64,000 nt of DNA from Verrucomicrobia bacterium IMCC26134 (GTDB lineage: Bacteria > Verrucomicrobiota > Verrucomicrobiia > Opitutales > Opitutaceae), in NCBI GenBank assembly GCA_000972765.1, contig CP011265.1:1178001-1242000 (forward strand), in the 5' to 3' direction. Below, piece after piece: positions 53,026 to 61,565 of this stretch. Positions within the stretch are counted from its first letter, which is position 1. Every line of letters begins with the position of its first letter. The notes below the pieces were generated by a model. It saw only the letters and a list, made by a program, of their open reading frames with translations. It did no database searches and was not told the origin of the DNA. A program made the translations under genes and the position numbers.

Positions 53026-55572
53026 CTACGGTTTGACGATGCCGAGGATGAGGAAGGCGCCGGTATCGCGGACTTCGAGGGTGTGGCGGCCGGCGGGGTA
53101 GTCGAAGGCGTGGACGGTGACGGAGGGGAGCGTATCGAATTTCACCGCGTCCACGATGAAGGGCTCGGCGCCACCGCGCTCGGCGGCGGTGGCGTCGGTT
53201 TCGAGGGTGGGCGGCTTGCGCCACTCGGGGCCGGTGGCATTGAAGTAGCCGATGAGCACACGCACGGGTTCGGCGCATTCGAACTCGATGCGAGGGCGCG
53301 TGCCGGTGCGCGGCAGGGCGATGCCCTGCAGGGCGGCGAGCTCGGGGGCGACGCTAGTGAAGGTGGCGGGAGAATCAGGGAACGCGGTGTTGCCGACTTG
53401 CACGGTGTAGGTCGGCACGCCGGGTGTGAGCAGCTTCCACGGGGCGGGTGTGAGCGGGGCGTGGGTTCGGCCTTTGGCCGTAGCGGGGTCTTTGAGCGCG
53501 GCAACTTGGGCGCGGAAGTCGGTCAGCTCCTGTTCGTAGATGGGGAGCAGTTGCGCCCAATGGTAGTTCGCGGCCTGACCGTTCTTGCCACCGGGCACCG
53601 GAATGCGGCGCTGGGCGGTCTGCATCGAGTTGGCGGCTTTGTAGGCGTCCTTCGTCAACGCGGTGAGCGTGCGGTAGGCGTCGAGGCTGACGGCGAGAAA
53701 GCGCTCGGCGCTCTCCATGTCAGCGAGATCGTGGCTCCGGTTGTAGCGCAGGACGGCCATGGCGGCGTTGGTCTTCGCAACGTAGTTTTCTGACATGGCT
53801 CGGATGGCATGGACGTCGTTGCGCAGACGGGCGAACTCTTCGCTGTTGTTTGTCACCAACGGCGCGGCGCTATCAATGGCGGCGACGGCGTCGGCGGAGA
53901 ACGCGAGCACTTCGGCGTTGATGGAGACGGGTGTTTCGCCCTCGTGCGGGAGTTTCTTCCATTCGCGTTCAGCGTAGTCTTTCAGGCGCTCGCCGGGCGG
54001 CGACTGCGATTCCCAGAGCTCGGGGAACTCGCGGTATTTCTCGGGACGGACAAGCGCGTCGAGCGTCATGCCGAGCGCGAGGGTCTGGCGGTTGCCCTCG
54101 GTGATTCCGTAACGGCGGAGGAGGCGCGGGGCGCATTCGCCGGCGGCGTTGTAGGCTTCGAGAATCTTTGCGGCGGCCGGCGAGCCGTAGTGGTCGGCGA
54201 GGCGCCCGGTCCAGTAGGCGTGTTCGCCGGCGGCGTCGCGATCGGGGTTCCATGCGTAGCGTGCCCAGGCCTCGAACCAAATCCAGTCGCGTTCCCACTG
54301 CTTGAGCGGGGTGGAGGTGATGTCGGGTGATACGGGCCAGTCCCAGTAGAACAGAGGGTAGAGATGAAGGCCGCGGGCGCCGAGCCGGTCGCGCATGGCG
54401 AGGACGGATTTCTGGATGAAATCGGTCGCGCCGTAGCGAAAGGGTTCGAGGTTCGCGAGGATGTGGACGTTGGCGATGTGGGTGGAGCCGACGCGACTCA
54501 TCGTCTGGTGGAGCTGCTGGCGAACGCCACGCGGCTCCCAGGTGGTCAGCGACTCGCCGTTGAATTTCGCCTCGGTGTAGAGGTTTTTGTAAACCTTGAG
54601 CGCCTCGGGCATGACGAGGGTGGCGTCGGTCGCATGGGTTCGGAGCACGACGGGCGGCTCGACGGTGAGACCGGCGGCCTTCATGCCCTCCTTCACGCCG
54701 GGGAGGATGACCTCGGTCATCCAGCGGGTCTGGGCGCTTTGTTCCTGGAGGGCCTCGCCCAGGCAGGGCATGAGACCGACGTGGGGGAACTCGCGCACGA
54801 AGGCGGCGATGGATTTGCGCGTGTAGTCGGCGGCGAGGTCGTTCCACGCATGGAGCTGCGAGTCGAGGCCGTGTTTTTCGGCGAGTGGCTTGGAAATCAG
54901 GATGCTGTAGAATTGCTGGACGAGCCAGATTCCGCGCCGGTCACATTCGGCGGTGAGCCAGCGAAACATCTCCACGTTGCGCTCGAAGACCTCGGGGGAG
55001 ACCTCGACGGCCTCGGGGTAGTCGGGCAGGCGCACGAGCGAGGCGAACGGGTGCCCGTTCCAGAGGTAGAGGGTGTTCATCCTCAAGTCGGCCAGGTAGT
55101 CGAGGTATTCGGTCCAGTAGGCCTTGTCGTAAAAGAACGGGAACTCTTCCGGCGTGTAGGGGTATTCGTAAACTTTTCGGCCGGGCAGGTAGTAAGTCTT
55201 CTGCATGCCGATGCAGGTGCCGCGCAGGACCATGGTCGGTGCGTCGGTAATATTTAAAGGAGCTCGGGAAAAGTCGCCGTCGCAGCGAATGCGCTGGGCC
55301 AGTTCCAGGCAGCCGTAGAGCTGGCCGGTGTCATCCGCGCCGCTGATGGCGATGGTGCCATCCGGGCTCGTCGTGATGGAAAATCCCTCTGGGCGCAGGA
55401 CGCCTTGAGCCGGGCCAACCACGATGCGGGGTGCGTCTTTGGAGAGCGAAGATCTCAGTCGTTCGATGCCGTAGCGCACGCGCGTAGAGGCGTCCGGGGA
55501 GGAGACAATTTCGCCGTGCAGCACGGAGGCCGCCAGCGTAGCGAACAGCAGGGCAAGGAGGCGGAGCTTCAT
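53026..55572 (-). CDS. Exported glycoside-hydrolase-like TIM-barrel protein (GH67/GH20-like N-terminus)
   Basis: 848 residues with a signal peptide (LRLLALLFATLAASVLHGE). The N-terminal domain ends in the fold common to GH67, GH20 and GH84 enzymes (ISGADDTGQLYGCLELAQRI). The TIM barrel follows from about 125 to 450 (EYLDYLADLRMNTLYLWNGH, FPHVGLMPCLGEALQEQ, LYPLFYWDWPVSPD), with acidic residues such as E in CLGEALQEQ available for catalysis. A helical domain and a C-terminal beta domain complete it. The substrate is unknown; an acid-sugar-releasing activity would suit the operon, as a guess. It is the last gene of the seven-gene operon; its start overlaps the previous stop as ATGA. Confidence 0.72.
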   Translation of the reverse strand: MKLRLLALLFATLAASVLHGEIVSSPDASTRVRYGIERLRSSLSKDAPRIVVGPAQGVLRPEGFSITTSPDGTIAISGADDTGQLYGCLELAQRIRCDGDFSRAPLNITDAPTMVLRGTCIGMQKTYYLPGRKVYEYPYTPEEFPFFYDKAYWTEYLDYLADLRMNTLYLWNGHPFASLVRLPDYPEAVEVSPEVFERNVEMFRWLTAECDRRGIWLVQQFYSILISKPLAEKHGLDSQLHAWNDLAADYTRKSIAAFVREFPHVGLMPCLGEALQEQSAQTRWMTEVILPGVKEGMKAAGLTVEPPVVLRTHATDATLVMPEALKVYKNLYTEAKFNGESLTTWEPRGVRQQLHQTMSRVGSTHIANVHILANLEPFRYGATDFIQKSVLAMRDRLGARGLHLYPLFYWDWPVSPDITSTPLKQWERDWIWFEAWARYAWNPDRDAAGEHAYWTGRLADHYGSPAAAKILEAYNAAGECAPRLLRRYGITEGNRQTLALGMTLDALVRPEKYREFPELWESQSPPGERLKDYAEREWKKLPHEGETPVSINAEVLAFSADAVAAIDSAAPLVTNNSEEFARLRNDVHAIRAMSENYVAKTNAAMAVLRYNRSHDLADMESAERFLAVSLDAYRTLTALTKDAYKAANSMQTAQRRIPVPGGKNGQAANYHWAQLLPIYEQELTDFRAQVAALKDPATAKGRTHAPLTPAPWKLLTPGVPTYTVQVGNTAFPDSPATFTSVAPELAALQGIALPRTGTRPRIEFECAEPVRVLIGYFNATGPEWRKPPTLETDATAAERGGAEPFIVDAVKFDTLPSVTVHAFDYPAGRHTLEVRDTGAFLILGIVKP

Positions 55573-57383
55573 GGCGAGGGTGTGATGACGACGTCGTCGA
55601 TCAGGAAGGAGGCGGCGGGGACTTTTGCATCCGCTCCGGGCAGATCGCGACCGCCGTAACCGCGTTCGCGATACGGGCCGGTGCGGAAGGAAAGGCGTTC
55701 CACGGTTTTGACCGGATCGGTGAAGAAAGCAGGGCGGGACAGCGGTGATTTCCCGTCCACCAGCAGGGCGCAGCGGTCGGCATCGATGGCGGCGGGGATT
55801 TCGAGCACAAACTTATGCCAGCTTAACTCGGTGTAGACGCCGCCGTCGATCCACTGCGCCTCATGGCAAACCCACACATGACCGTCCTCGCCCAGCGCGA
55901 TGCGCACGGGCCGGGCGCCCTTGGCGTCGAGCAAGTCGATTTCCAGACGGGCATTATTCTGTCGGGCGAAGATGCTGAATGATATTTTCACCCCGTGGGT
56001 GGCCGGGAAAACGCGGACGGCGCGAGCGTAGTCGTAGGGATCTTCGTCGCGAAGCTCTAGCACGTTGGTTCGCGGTCCGCAGATTTCATCGGTGACCGCT
56101 GCCCTGACGCGCACGGGCGCCCAGAGCGGCGAGTAGATGTTCCATCCGGCGGGCAGGGCGCCGGGCTTGGTCGCCTCAAAGTCGTCGTGGATGGGGCCGG
56201 TGACCGCGGTCGTGACCGGCACGGGCACGCGGGCGACCCAGATGTCCTCTTTGTTGACGGAGTAGGTCAGCCAGAAGGTGGAGGTGGCGTCGGGTCCCGC
56301 CTTGGGGGGATTGCCGGCTTCAATCCCGCGCACGTATTGCGGCCCCATGTTTTTGAGGTAGCCGCCGAATCGCTGGTCGGGCAACTCGCTGTGGATGGAT
56401 GCGAGTCCTTTGAAGGTCGCGCTGTCCTCGCTGGTGGTAACGGCGAGCGGGTAGCGGTTGCGATTGGTCGGGTTGAAAATCAGCGCGTAGCGACCATCGG
56501 CAGTGTTTTGTAGCCAGTATTTCGAGGCGTTGTTCGGAAGATTGGCGGCGAATTTTTTTTCGCTCCAGCTCTCGCCTTGGTTGGTCGTGGTGGCGACCAG
56601 GCGGTTTTTCCAAATGCCGAGGGTGGAGCCGTCGGGACGGGTGACGTAGGAGAGGGCCTTGCCCTTCACGCGATAGAAGCCGGACTCGTCGAGCTGATCT
56701 TCCTCCCACCATTGCGCGGTCACGAGTTTATCGGCCAGTAAGGCGTCGCAGGCGGAGACAAAACCGGGGTCAGGCGCGGCGGAGTAGAGCTGGTAGGGAA
56801 GCGGTAAATCAGGGAAGTCGCGCTTCGTATTGAGACGTATAAAATAGAGGTCGCCAAACGAGCCGTCGGCGTGGATATCGCGCACGGCGCGACCTAGGCC
56901 TTTGCCATCGTTGGGAGAAGGCGGCGTGCCGTAGAAGGAAAGGGCAAGCAGACGACCGTCTGGCGCCACGTAGAAGCCCATGCGCTGGTGGGCAATGGTG
57001 TGCGTGCCATCGGGCAGGGTGATGGCGGGAAAGAGGATGCGCGGTGCGTCCCACGTAAGGCCGTCGGCCGAGGTGGTGAGCGAGGTCACAGTGGGGTTGT
57101 CGTGCTCGTTGACCGCGCCGCTGAGGTATTCGAGGTAAAAACGTCCCCGCCAGTAAGCGAGCATGGGGGCGTGGATGTAGGTGTCGGTCAGGCCGTCGGC
57201 GTGGGCGGACGCGGTGCGGTTGGCGCGAAAAACCTGGATGTTTTGCACACCTGCGACGGGTTGAAGTCCGCCGTCGGCTGTAGGTGCGACCTCGGCCGGG
57301 CCGGTGTAAATCACCGGAGGCACCGGTTCCGACGCATGGAGGGCGAGGGGAAGAAGTAACGCGAGAGGGAGGCGCGGGCTCAT
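55569..57383 (-). CDS. Exported sialidase-like beta-propeller protein with C-terminal lectin-like domain
   Basis: 604 residues with a signal peptide (LPLALLLPLALHASE). Residues about 30-400 look like a six-bladed sialidase-fold propeller (YIHAPMLAYWRGRFYLEYLS, TSLTTSADGLTWD, ATTTNQGESWSEKKF). The Asp-box motif SxDxGxTW is degenerate (SADGLTWD, TNQGESWS). Residues 405-600 form a concanavalin/LamG-like beta domain (HDDFEATKPGALPAGWNIYS). Sialic acid is an unlikely substrate in this setting; related propellers act on rhamnose or uronic acid linkages. It overlaps pdxA at its start and the GH-like gene at its end, each by 4 bases. Confidence 0.75.
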   Translation of the reverse strand: MSPRLPLALLLPLALHASEPVPPVIYTGPAEVAPTADGGLQPVAGVQNIQVFRANRTASAHADGLTDTYIHAPMLAYWRGRFYLEYLSGAVNEHDNPTVTSLTTSADGLTWDAPRILFPAITLPDGTHTIAHQRMGFYVAPDGRLLALSFYGTPPSPNDGKGLGRAVRDIHADGSFGDLYFIRLNTKRDFPDLPLPYQLYSAAPDPGFVSACDALLADKLVTAQWWEEDQLDESGFYRVKGKALSYVTRPDGSTLGIWKNRLVATTTNQGESWSEKKFAANLPNNASKYWLQNTADGRYALIFNPTNRNRYPLAVTTSEDSATFKGLASIHSELPDQRFGGYLKNMGPQYVRGIEAGNPPKAGPDATSTFWLTYSVNKEDIWVARVPVPVTTAVTGPIHDDFEATKPGALPAGWNIYSPLWAPVRVRAAVTDEICGPRTNVLELRDEDPYDYARAVRVFPATHGVKISFSIFARQNNARLEIDLLDAKGARPVRIALGEDGHVWVCHEAQWIDGGVYTELSWHKFVLEIPAAIDADRCALLVDGKSPLSRPAFFTDPVKTVERLSFRTGPYRERGYGGRDLPGADAKVPAASFLIDDVVITPSP

Positions 57384-58390
57384 GGGCGCGGGGTGGTCGC
57401 GTTTGCGGCGAGGATGGCGGCGAGCTTGAGCGCCTCGATGAGGCTGCGCGGATCGCCGCGACCGGTGCCGGCGTTGGTGAAATCAGTGCCGTGTTCGACG
57501 GAGGTGCGGATGATGGGGAGCCCGAGGGTGACGTTTACGCCGCGCCAGATGCCGAGCATCTTGGCGGCGACGTGGCCTTGGTCGTGATACATGGCGACGG
57601 CGCCGTCGAATTCGCCTTGCAGGGTGCGGAAAAAAACCGTGTCGCCCGGCCAGGGACCCGAGGCGTCCAGGCCGAGGGCGCGGGCCTGGGCGATGGCGGG
57701 GGCGATGTATTTCTCCTCTTCGTCGCCGAACAGACCACCCTCACCGGCGTGGGGATTCAGGCCTGCGACGGCGAGCTTGGGTTTTTCGATGCCCAGACGG
57801 CGCACGGCGTCGTGGGTGAGTTGGAGGACTTTAAGGATGCGTTCCGGGCGCACGCGGTCGATGGCTTGGCGGAGGGATACGTGAGTAGAGACATGGGTGA
57901 CGCGCAGCTTGTCGGCCACGAGCATCATGGTGGCGCCCGGGGCCTTGCAGACCTCGGCCAGCAAGCCGGTGTGGCCGTCGAAATGGTGGCCGGCGGCGTT
58001 GAGCGCGGCCTTGTTGAGGGCTGAGGTGACGATGGCGCCGACCCGTCCGGCGAGGGCGAGCTCGGCGGCGGTTTTGACGTATTCATAGGCGGCGTGACCG
58101 GCCATGGGACTGACTTTGCCAACGGCAAGATTGGTGAGATCGACATTTTTCAAGTCGAGCACATCGAGCACGTCCGGATCGAAGCGGGCGGCCTCGGGGG
58201 CGGAGACGGCGTTGAGCCGCAGCTTGGTGCCGGTGTAGGTTTGGGCGCGGTCGAGGGTGGCGGCGTCGCCGACGATGAGCATGCGGCCCAGGGCTCGCAC
58301 CTCGGGTTGAGCGAGGGCTTTGAGGATGATCTCAGGGCCGGTGCCGGCAGGATCGCCTAGAGTGATGGCTATGATTGGCAGGGTGCTCAT
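57380..58390 (-). CDS. PdxA-family 4-phospho-acid dehydrogenase (PdxA2-like)
   Basis: 336 residues. PdxA oxidises 4-hydroxythreonine-4-phosphate; the PdxA2 branch oxidatively decarboxylates D-threonate- or D-erythronate-4-phosphate to dihydroxyacetone phosphate. Metal and substrate motifs: GHTGLLAEVCKAPGATMM, VTHVSTHVSLRQAI, NPHAGEGGLFGDEE, and MYHDQGHVAAKMLG. The first motif has GHTG where PdxA proteins often have GHTE. The adjacent DUF1537 kinase (3 bases away) makes the PdxA2 role far more likely than vitamin B6 synthesis. Its stop overlaps the propeller gene. Confidence 0.88.
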   Translation of the reverse strand: MSTLPIIAITLGDPAGTGPEIILKALAQPEVRALGRMLIVGDAATLDRAQTYTGTKLRLNAVSAPEAARFDPDVLDVLDLKNVDLTNLAVGKVSPMAGHAAYEYVKTAAELALAGRVGAIVTSALNKAALNAAGHHFDGHTGLLAEVCKAPGATMMLVADKLRVTHVSTHVSLRQAIDRVRPERILKVLQLTHDAVRRLGIEKPKLAVAGLNPHAGEGGLFGDEEEKYIAPAIAQARALGLDASGPWPGDTVFFRTLQGEFDGAVAMYHDQGHVAAKMLGIWRGVNVTLGLPIIRTSVEHGTDFTNAGTGRGDPRSLIEALKLAAILAANATTPRP

Positions 58391-58393
58391 GGG

Positions 58394-59512
58394 TCAGGAA
58401 AACAGGTGGGGGTAGAGGCTTTGGAGTTCGGCGGGCCAAGGGTAGCTGCCGGGTTTCAGGGTTATGGTTATCGCATGGTCGTCCGGTTGCAAACTTACCA
58501 CGCCCGGGCCCCAGACCCTGCGCACAGAGAGGCGATTCCATCCCAGCGCGCTCAGCACGGTCGCGGCGGTGGCTCCTCCGGCGATGAGGAGGTGGCGAAA
58601 GGCGCCGGCATCTCGCAGGGCAAGGGCGAGTCCAGCGAAACCAGTTGCGATTTGGGCCGGAGCCGCCGGGTCGTTTAGGGTCAGTTTGGTGGCGGAGACA
58701 GCGGCGGCGCCGCGCTGACGCAGGGCCAGGGCGACCCGTGTTACCGGAGGGGGGCGAAGGCCGTTGAAGAGCAGTGCGGCTTGTCCGGCGATCGAGGCGG
58801 TGGTGCCGTGGAGCAGCAATGCCGGGCCGGCAGGGGATTCGCCACTCGAGGGTCTCCGGCGGTCAGGGATTCGACTCGCCAGCCAGGCGCGAAAAAAATC
58901 CGCGCCACCGGCCGGCAGGGTGTGTTTGTCAACGGCGAGGACCCACTGGGCGGTTTCGGCGGCGCAATGGTGTTCACCCACGATTACCCCGCGGGTCGGC
59001 AGCGGGGATTTGGGGTTGAGATAATGCACGTCGGCACGTCCAGCGGCGTGGAGCAAATCGAGCACCTCGGCGCTGCGGGCCGGGTGGTGTGGATCGCGAG
59101 CGAAGGGGGTTTGGTCGATTGCTTGTCCGTCGATGTAGCAACGACCTTTATGGATGGTTCGGCCGAGTGAAGGGTTGCCCGCGACCAGCACTGTGCGCTG
59201 GAGACCGAAGGCTGCGGCGCAGGCGGAGAGTTCTGCAAGCACGGGGCCGCGCAGAACGGAATCGGTTTTTTTAAACACCCCCGAGTGCGGCCGTGCACTG
59301 AGCCGCGCGGCTCGGCTTTTCACCCGCCCGGCGGCGCGGCCGGGCGTGACGAGCCTGGTGTTGGTATCGAGCACCAGCACATCGGTCTCGATCGCTGCAC
59401 GCGGCACCTTGGTGACGACCACGACTCGCAATCCTGCCTTGTGCGCGAGAGCGCCGACCTCGGCGGCGCCGGTCAGGTCGTCTGCGAGCACGATGATTGG
59501 GCGGCACGCCAT
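58394..59512 (-). CDS. Four-carbon acid sugar kinase family protein (DUF1537, DtnK-like)
   Basis: 372 residues. These kinases phosphorylate D-threonate, D-erythronate or 3-oxo-tetronate at the 4-position. N-terminal substrate domain: IVLADDLTGAAEVG at about 7-20 and VFKKTDSVLRGPVLAEL near 80-96. C-terminal nucleotide-binding domain: LLIAGGATAATVLSALGW. The order kinase-PdxA with a 3-base gap is the arrangement known for threonate/erythronate catabolism to DHAP. No transcription regulator for the pathway is adjacent. Confidence 0.88.
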   Translation of the reverse strand: MACRPIIVLADDLTGAAEVGALAHKAGLRVVVVTKVPRAAIETDVLVLDTNTRLVTPGRAAGRVKSRAARLSARPHSGVFKKTDSVLRGPVLAELSACAAAFGLQRTVLVAGNPSLGRTIHKGRCYIDGQAIDQTPFARDPHHPARSAEVLDLLHAAGRADVHYLNPKSPLPTRGVIVGEHHCAAETAQWVLAVDKHTLPAGGADFFRAWLASRIPDRRRPSSGESPAGPALLLHGTTASIAGQAALLFNGLRPPPVTRVALALRQRGAAAVSATKLTLNDPAAPAQIATGFAGLALALRDAGAFRHLLIAGGATAATVLSALGWNRLSVRRVWGPGVVSLQPDDHAITITLKPGSYPWPAELQSLYPHLFS

Positions 59513-59520
59513 CGGAAAAT

Positions 59521-60420
59521 TCAGCCGAGTTGGCGGAGTTCGGAACGGACGGCCTCCTGATCGGCGGGGCTGAGTGGCAGCAGGGGAGGAATCATGTCGG
59601 CACCGCAGAGGCTGCGCAGGCCGAGGCCGGCTTTGAGTGCGGCGAGGGACTGGCCGAGAGTGCGATTGCGTTGGAAGACCGCGCCCAAGGTATCGAGCTG
59701 CTGCTGGAGTTTTTCTGCGGCAGTCCAGTCACCCGCCTCGGCGGCGTTAAACAGACTGCTCCAACGCTCGGGGTAGAGATTTCCCGAGCTGGGCACGAGT
59801 CCGTCGAAACCGAGCCGAAGCGCGGGAACGGAGTGGGCGGCGATGCCCATGAACAGCGAAAAGTCCGCGCGACCGCCGAAGCGTTTCGCGGTCTCCTCGC
59901 GCCGGCCCGCAGTCCCCTCGGAGTCCTTCAGGCCGGTGATGTTCGGGCGTTGGCTCAGGGCTTCGATCACATCGTAGGGAATGGACATGCCGGTGGTGGC
60001 GGGCATGTTGTAAACCATCAGCGGGCCGCGGATACCGTCGGACAGTCGCTCGAAGTAGGCCTGGATTTCGACAGGCTCCAACTTGAAGTAGTTCGGCAGG
60101 ATGCCGACGGCGGCGTCAGCTCCGAGTGCGAGGTAGGCATTGGCCGCCTCGATGGAATCGCTCACGCAGTTGGAAGCTGCGCAGGCGAAGACGGGGGTGC
60201 GTTTGGCGGCGGTTTTGACCGCGATTTCAACGTAGCGCCGACGCAAGGCGAGGGGGAGCGAGGCGACCTCGCCGGTCGTGCCGAGCACGAGCATGCCGCA
60301 ACCGTTGGAAGCGAGGTGGTCGACCAGGCGGGCGGCGGCGGCCTCGTCGAGCTCGCCGGCGGCGTTGACTGGAGTCACCAGCGGGACGATGACGCCGCGG
60401 TGTTTGGGAGATGTTTTCAT
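59521..60420 (-). CDS. DapA-superfamily lyase (aldolase or dehydratase)
   Basis: 299 residues. Class I Schiff-base TIM barrel. LGTTGE at 46-51 binds the 2-oxoacid carboxylate, Y137 in VYNMPATTG and K165 in GLKDSEG are the catalytic Tyr and Lys. Members include dihydrodipicolinate synthase, N-acetylneuraminate lyase, 2-keto-3-deoxygluconate aldolase and 5-keto-4-deoxyglucarate dehydratase. In this operon a sugar-acid aldolase or dehydratase is most plausible; lysine biosynthesis is unlikely. It is 10 bases from the Fe-ADH gene and 8 bases from the kinase gene. Which reaction it catalyses cannot be read from the sequence. Confidence 0.88.
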   Translation of the reverse strand: MKTSPKHRGVIVPLVTPVNAAGELDEAAAARLVDHLASNGCGMLVLGTTGEVASLPLALRRRYVEIAVKTAAKRTPVFACAASNCVSDSIEAANAYLALGADAAVGILPNYFKLEPVEIQAYFERLSDGIRGPLMVYNMPATTGMSIPYDVIEALSQRPNITGLKDSEGTAGRREETAKRFGGRADFSLFMGIAAHSVPALRLGFDGLVPSSGNLYPERWSSLFNAAEAGDWTAAEKLQQQLDTLGAVFQRNRTLGQSLAALKAGLGLRSLCGADMIPPLLPLSPADQEAVRSELRQLG

Positions 60421-60429
60421 GGTGATAAA

Positions 60430-61563
60430 TCAGTAGGCGGCTTCGTAAATGCGAAGGGCGTCAGGGCGCGTGATTTCGCGCGGGTTGTTCTTGAGGAGGC
60501 GGGTAACGCCGAGGCCGGCGTCGGCGATGCGTGGCAGGGCTGCGCGTGGAATGCCGTGGGCGGAGAGGCCCGCTTTAATGCCGCAGTCGGCGATGAGCTG
60601 TTCCAGCCGATCGGGCAGAGCTTCGATGGAAGCGGCGCCGAGAGCTTCGGCCAGCGAGGCGTGGCGGTCCGGCATTGCGGGTAAGTTAAAACGCACCACA
60701 TGCGGCAGCAGGAGTGCGATCGACAGGCCATGCGCGAGGTGAAATTCGCCACCGAGCGGGTAGGCGAGGGCGTGGACCCCTGCGGTGTTCACGGGACCGA
60801 GCCCCAGGCCGCCGTAGAGACTGCCGAGCGCCACGGCGGAGCGGGCGCTGAGATCGGTGCCGTCACTGACGGCGCGGGCCAGGTGGGCGCCAATCAGCCT
60901 TACGCCCTCGAGAGAGTGGAGATCAACCGCCGGATGCGCGGCGAGGTTGGCGTAGGTTTCAAGGCAATGGGTGAGCGCGTCGATGCCGGTGGTCGCGGTC
61001 AACGCGGGAGGCAAGGACAGCATCAGCGCCGGATCGATGATGGCGGCATCGGGCACGAGGGCGGGGCTGATCACGGCCTTTTTGGCGAGGGCGACTTCGT
61101 CGAGAAGCAGGGCGTTGGGCGAGACCTCGCTCCCTGTGCCGGCGGTGGTGGGCACGCAGACTAAAGTGGTGCGGCGTCCGGCGAGAATATTTATGCCGTA
61201 AAATGCGAGGATGGGTTCGGTCCGGTCGTGCAACGCGGCCACGAGTTTGGCGACGTCGAGCACGCTGCCGCCGCCCACGGCAAGCACCAGATCCGGCACG
61301 AATGCACGGGCGAAGGACCGGATCTTTTCGGCGCAGGCGGTGGTGGGCTCGGGCGGCACGCCGGTGGCGATTTCCACCACGGCAGACTGGGCGCGCAATG
61401 CGTCAGCGAGCGTGCTTGCCTGCGCCAGGACCGACGGGGAGGTTAAAAGGAAAATCCTGCGACTACCGTTAGCATGCAAGAAGGCGATGAGAGCAGGAAT
61501 GGCACAGCCGGTGCCAAAGGTGATTTGCGGGGGCTGACGGAGCGTGACTGAGGTGGGCGACAT
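60430..61563 (-). CDS. Iron-containing (group III) alcohol dehydrogenase
   Basis: 377 residues. NAD(P)-dependent reduction of an aldehyde or oxidation of an alcohol. Nucleotide site VGGGSVLDVAK at about 96-106 and CVPTTAGTGSEVSPNALL. Metal ligands by comparison with FucO are D195 and H199 in GIDALTHCLE, H264 in AGVHALAYPL and H278 in FHLAHGLS. It follows the symporter gene by 2 bases. In the operon it may reduce a short aldehyde released by the lyase, or oxidise the imported sugar alcohol or acid; both are inference. Confidence 0.92.
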   Translation of the reverse strand: MSPTSVTLRQPPQITFGTGCAIPALIAFLHANGSRRIFLLTSPSVLAQASTLADALRAQSAVVEIATGVPPEPTTACAEKIRSFARAFVPDLVLAVGGGSVLDVAKLVAALHDRTEPILAFYGINILAGRRTTLVCVPTTAGTGSEVSPNALLLDEVALAKKAVISPALVPDAAIIDPALMLSLPPALTATTGIDALTHCLETYANLAAHPAVDLHSLEGVRLIGAHLARAVSDGTDLSARSAVALGSLYGGLGLGPVNTAGVHALAYPLGGEFHLAHGLSIALLLPHVVRFNLPAMPDRHASLAEALGAASIEALPDRLEQLIADCGIKAGLSAHGIPRAALPRIADAGLGVTRLLKNNPREITRPDALRIYEAAY

Positions 61564-61565
61564 GG

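Noticed and set aside
57380-58390. PdxA as a vitamin B6 biosynthesis gene
   Set aside because: Adjacent DUF1537 kinase and the catabolic operon make the PdxA2 acid-sugar role much more likely.
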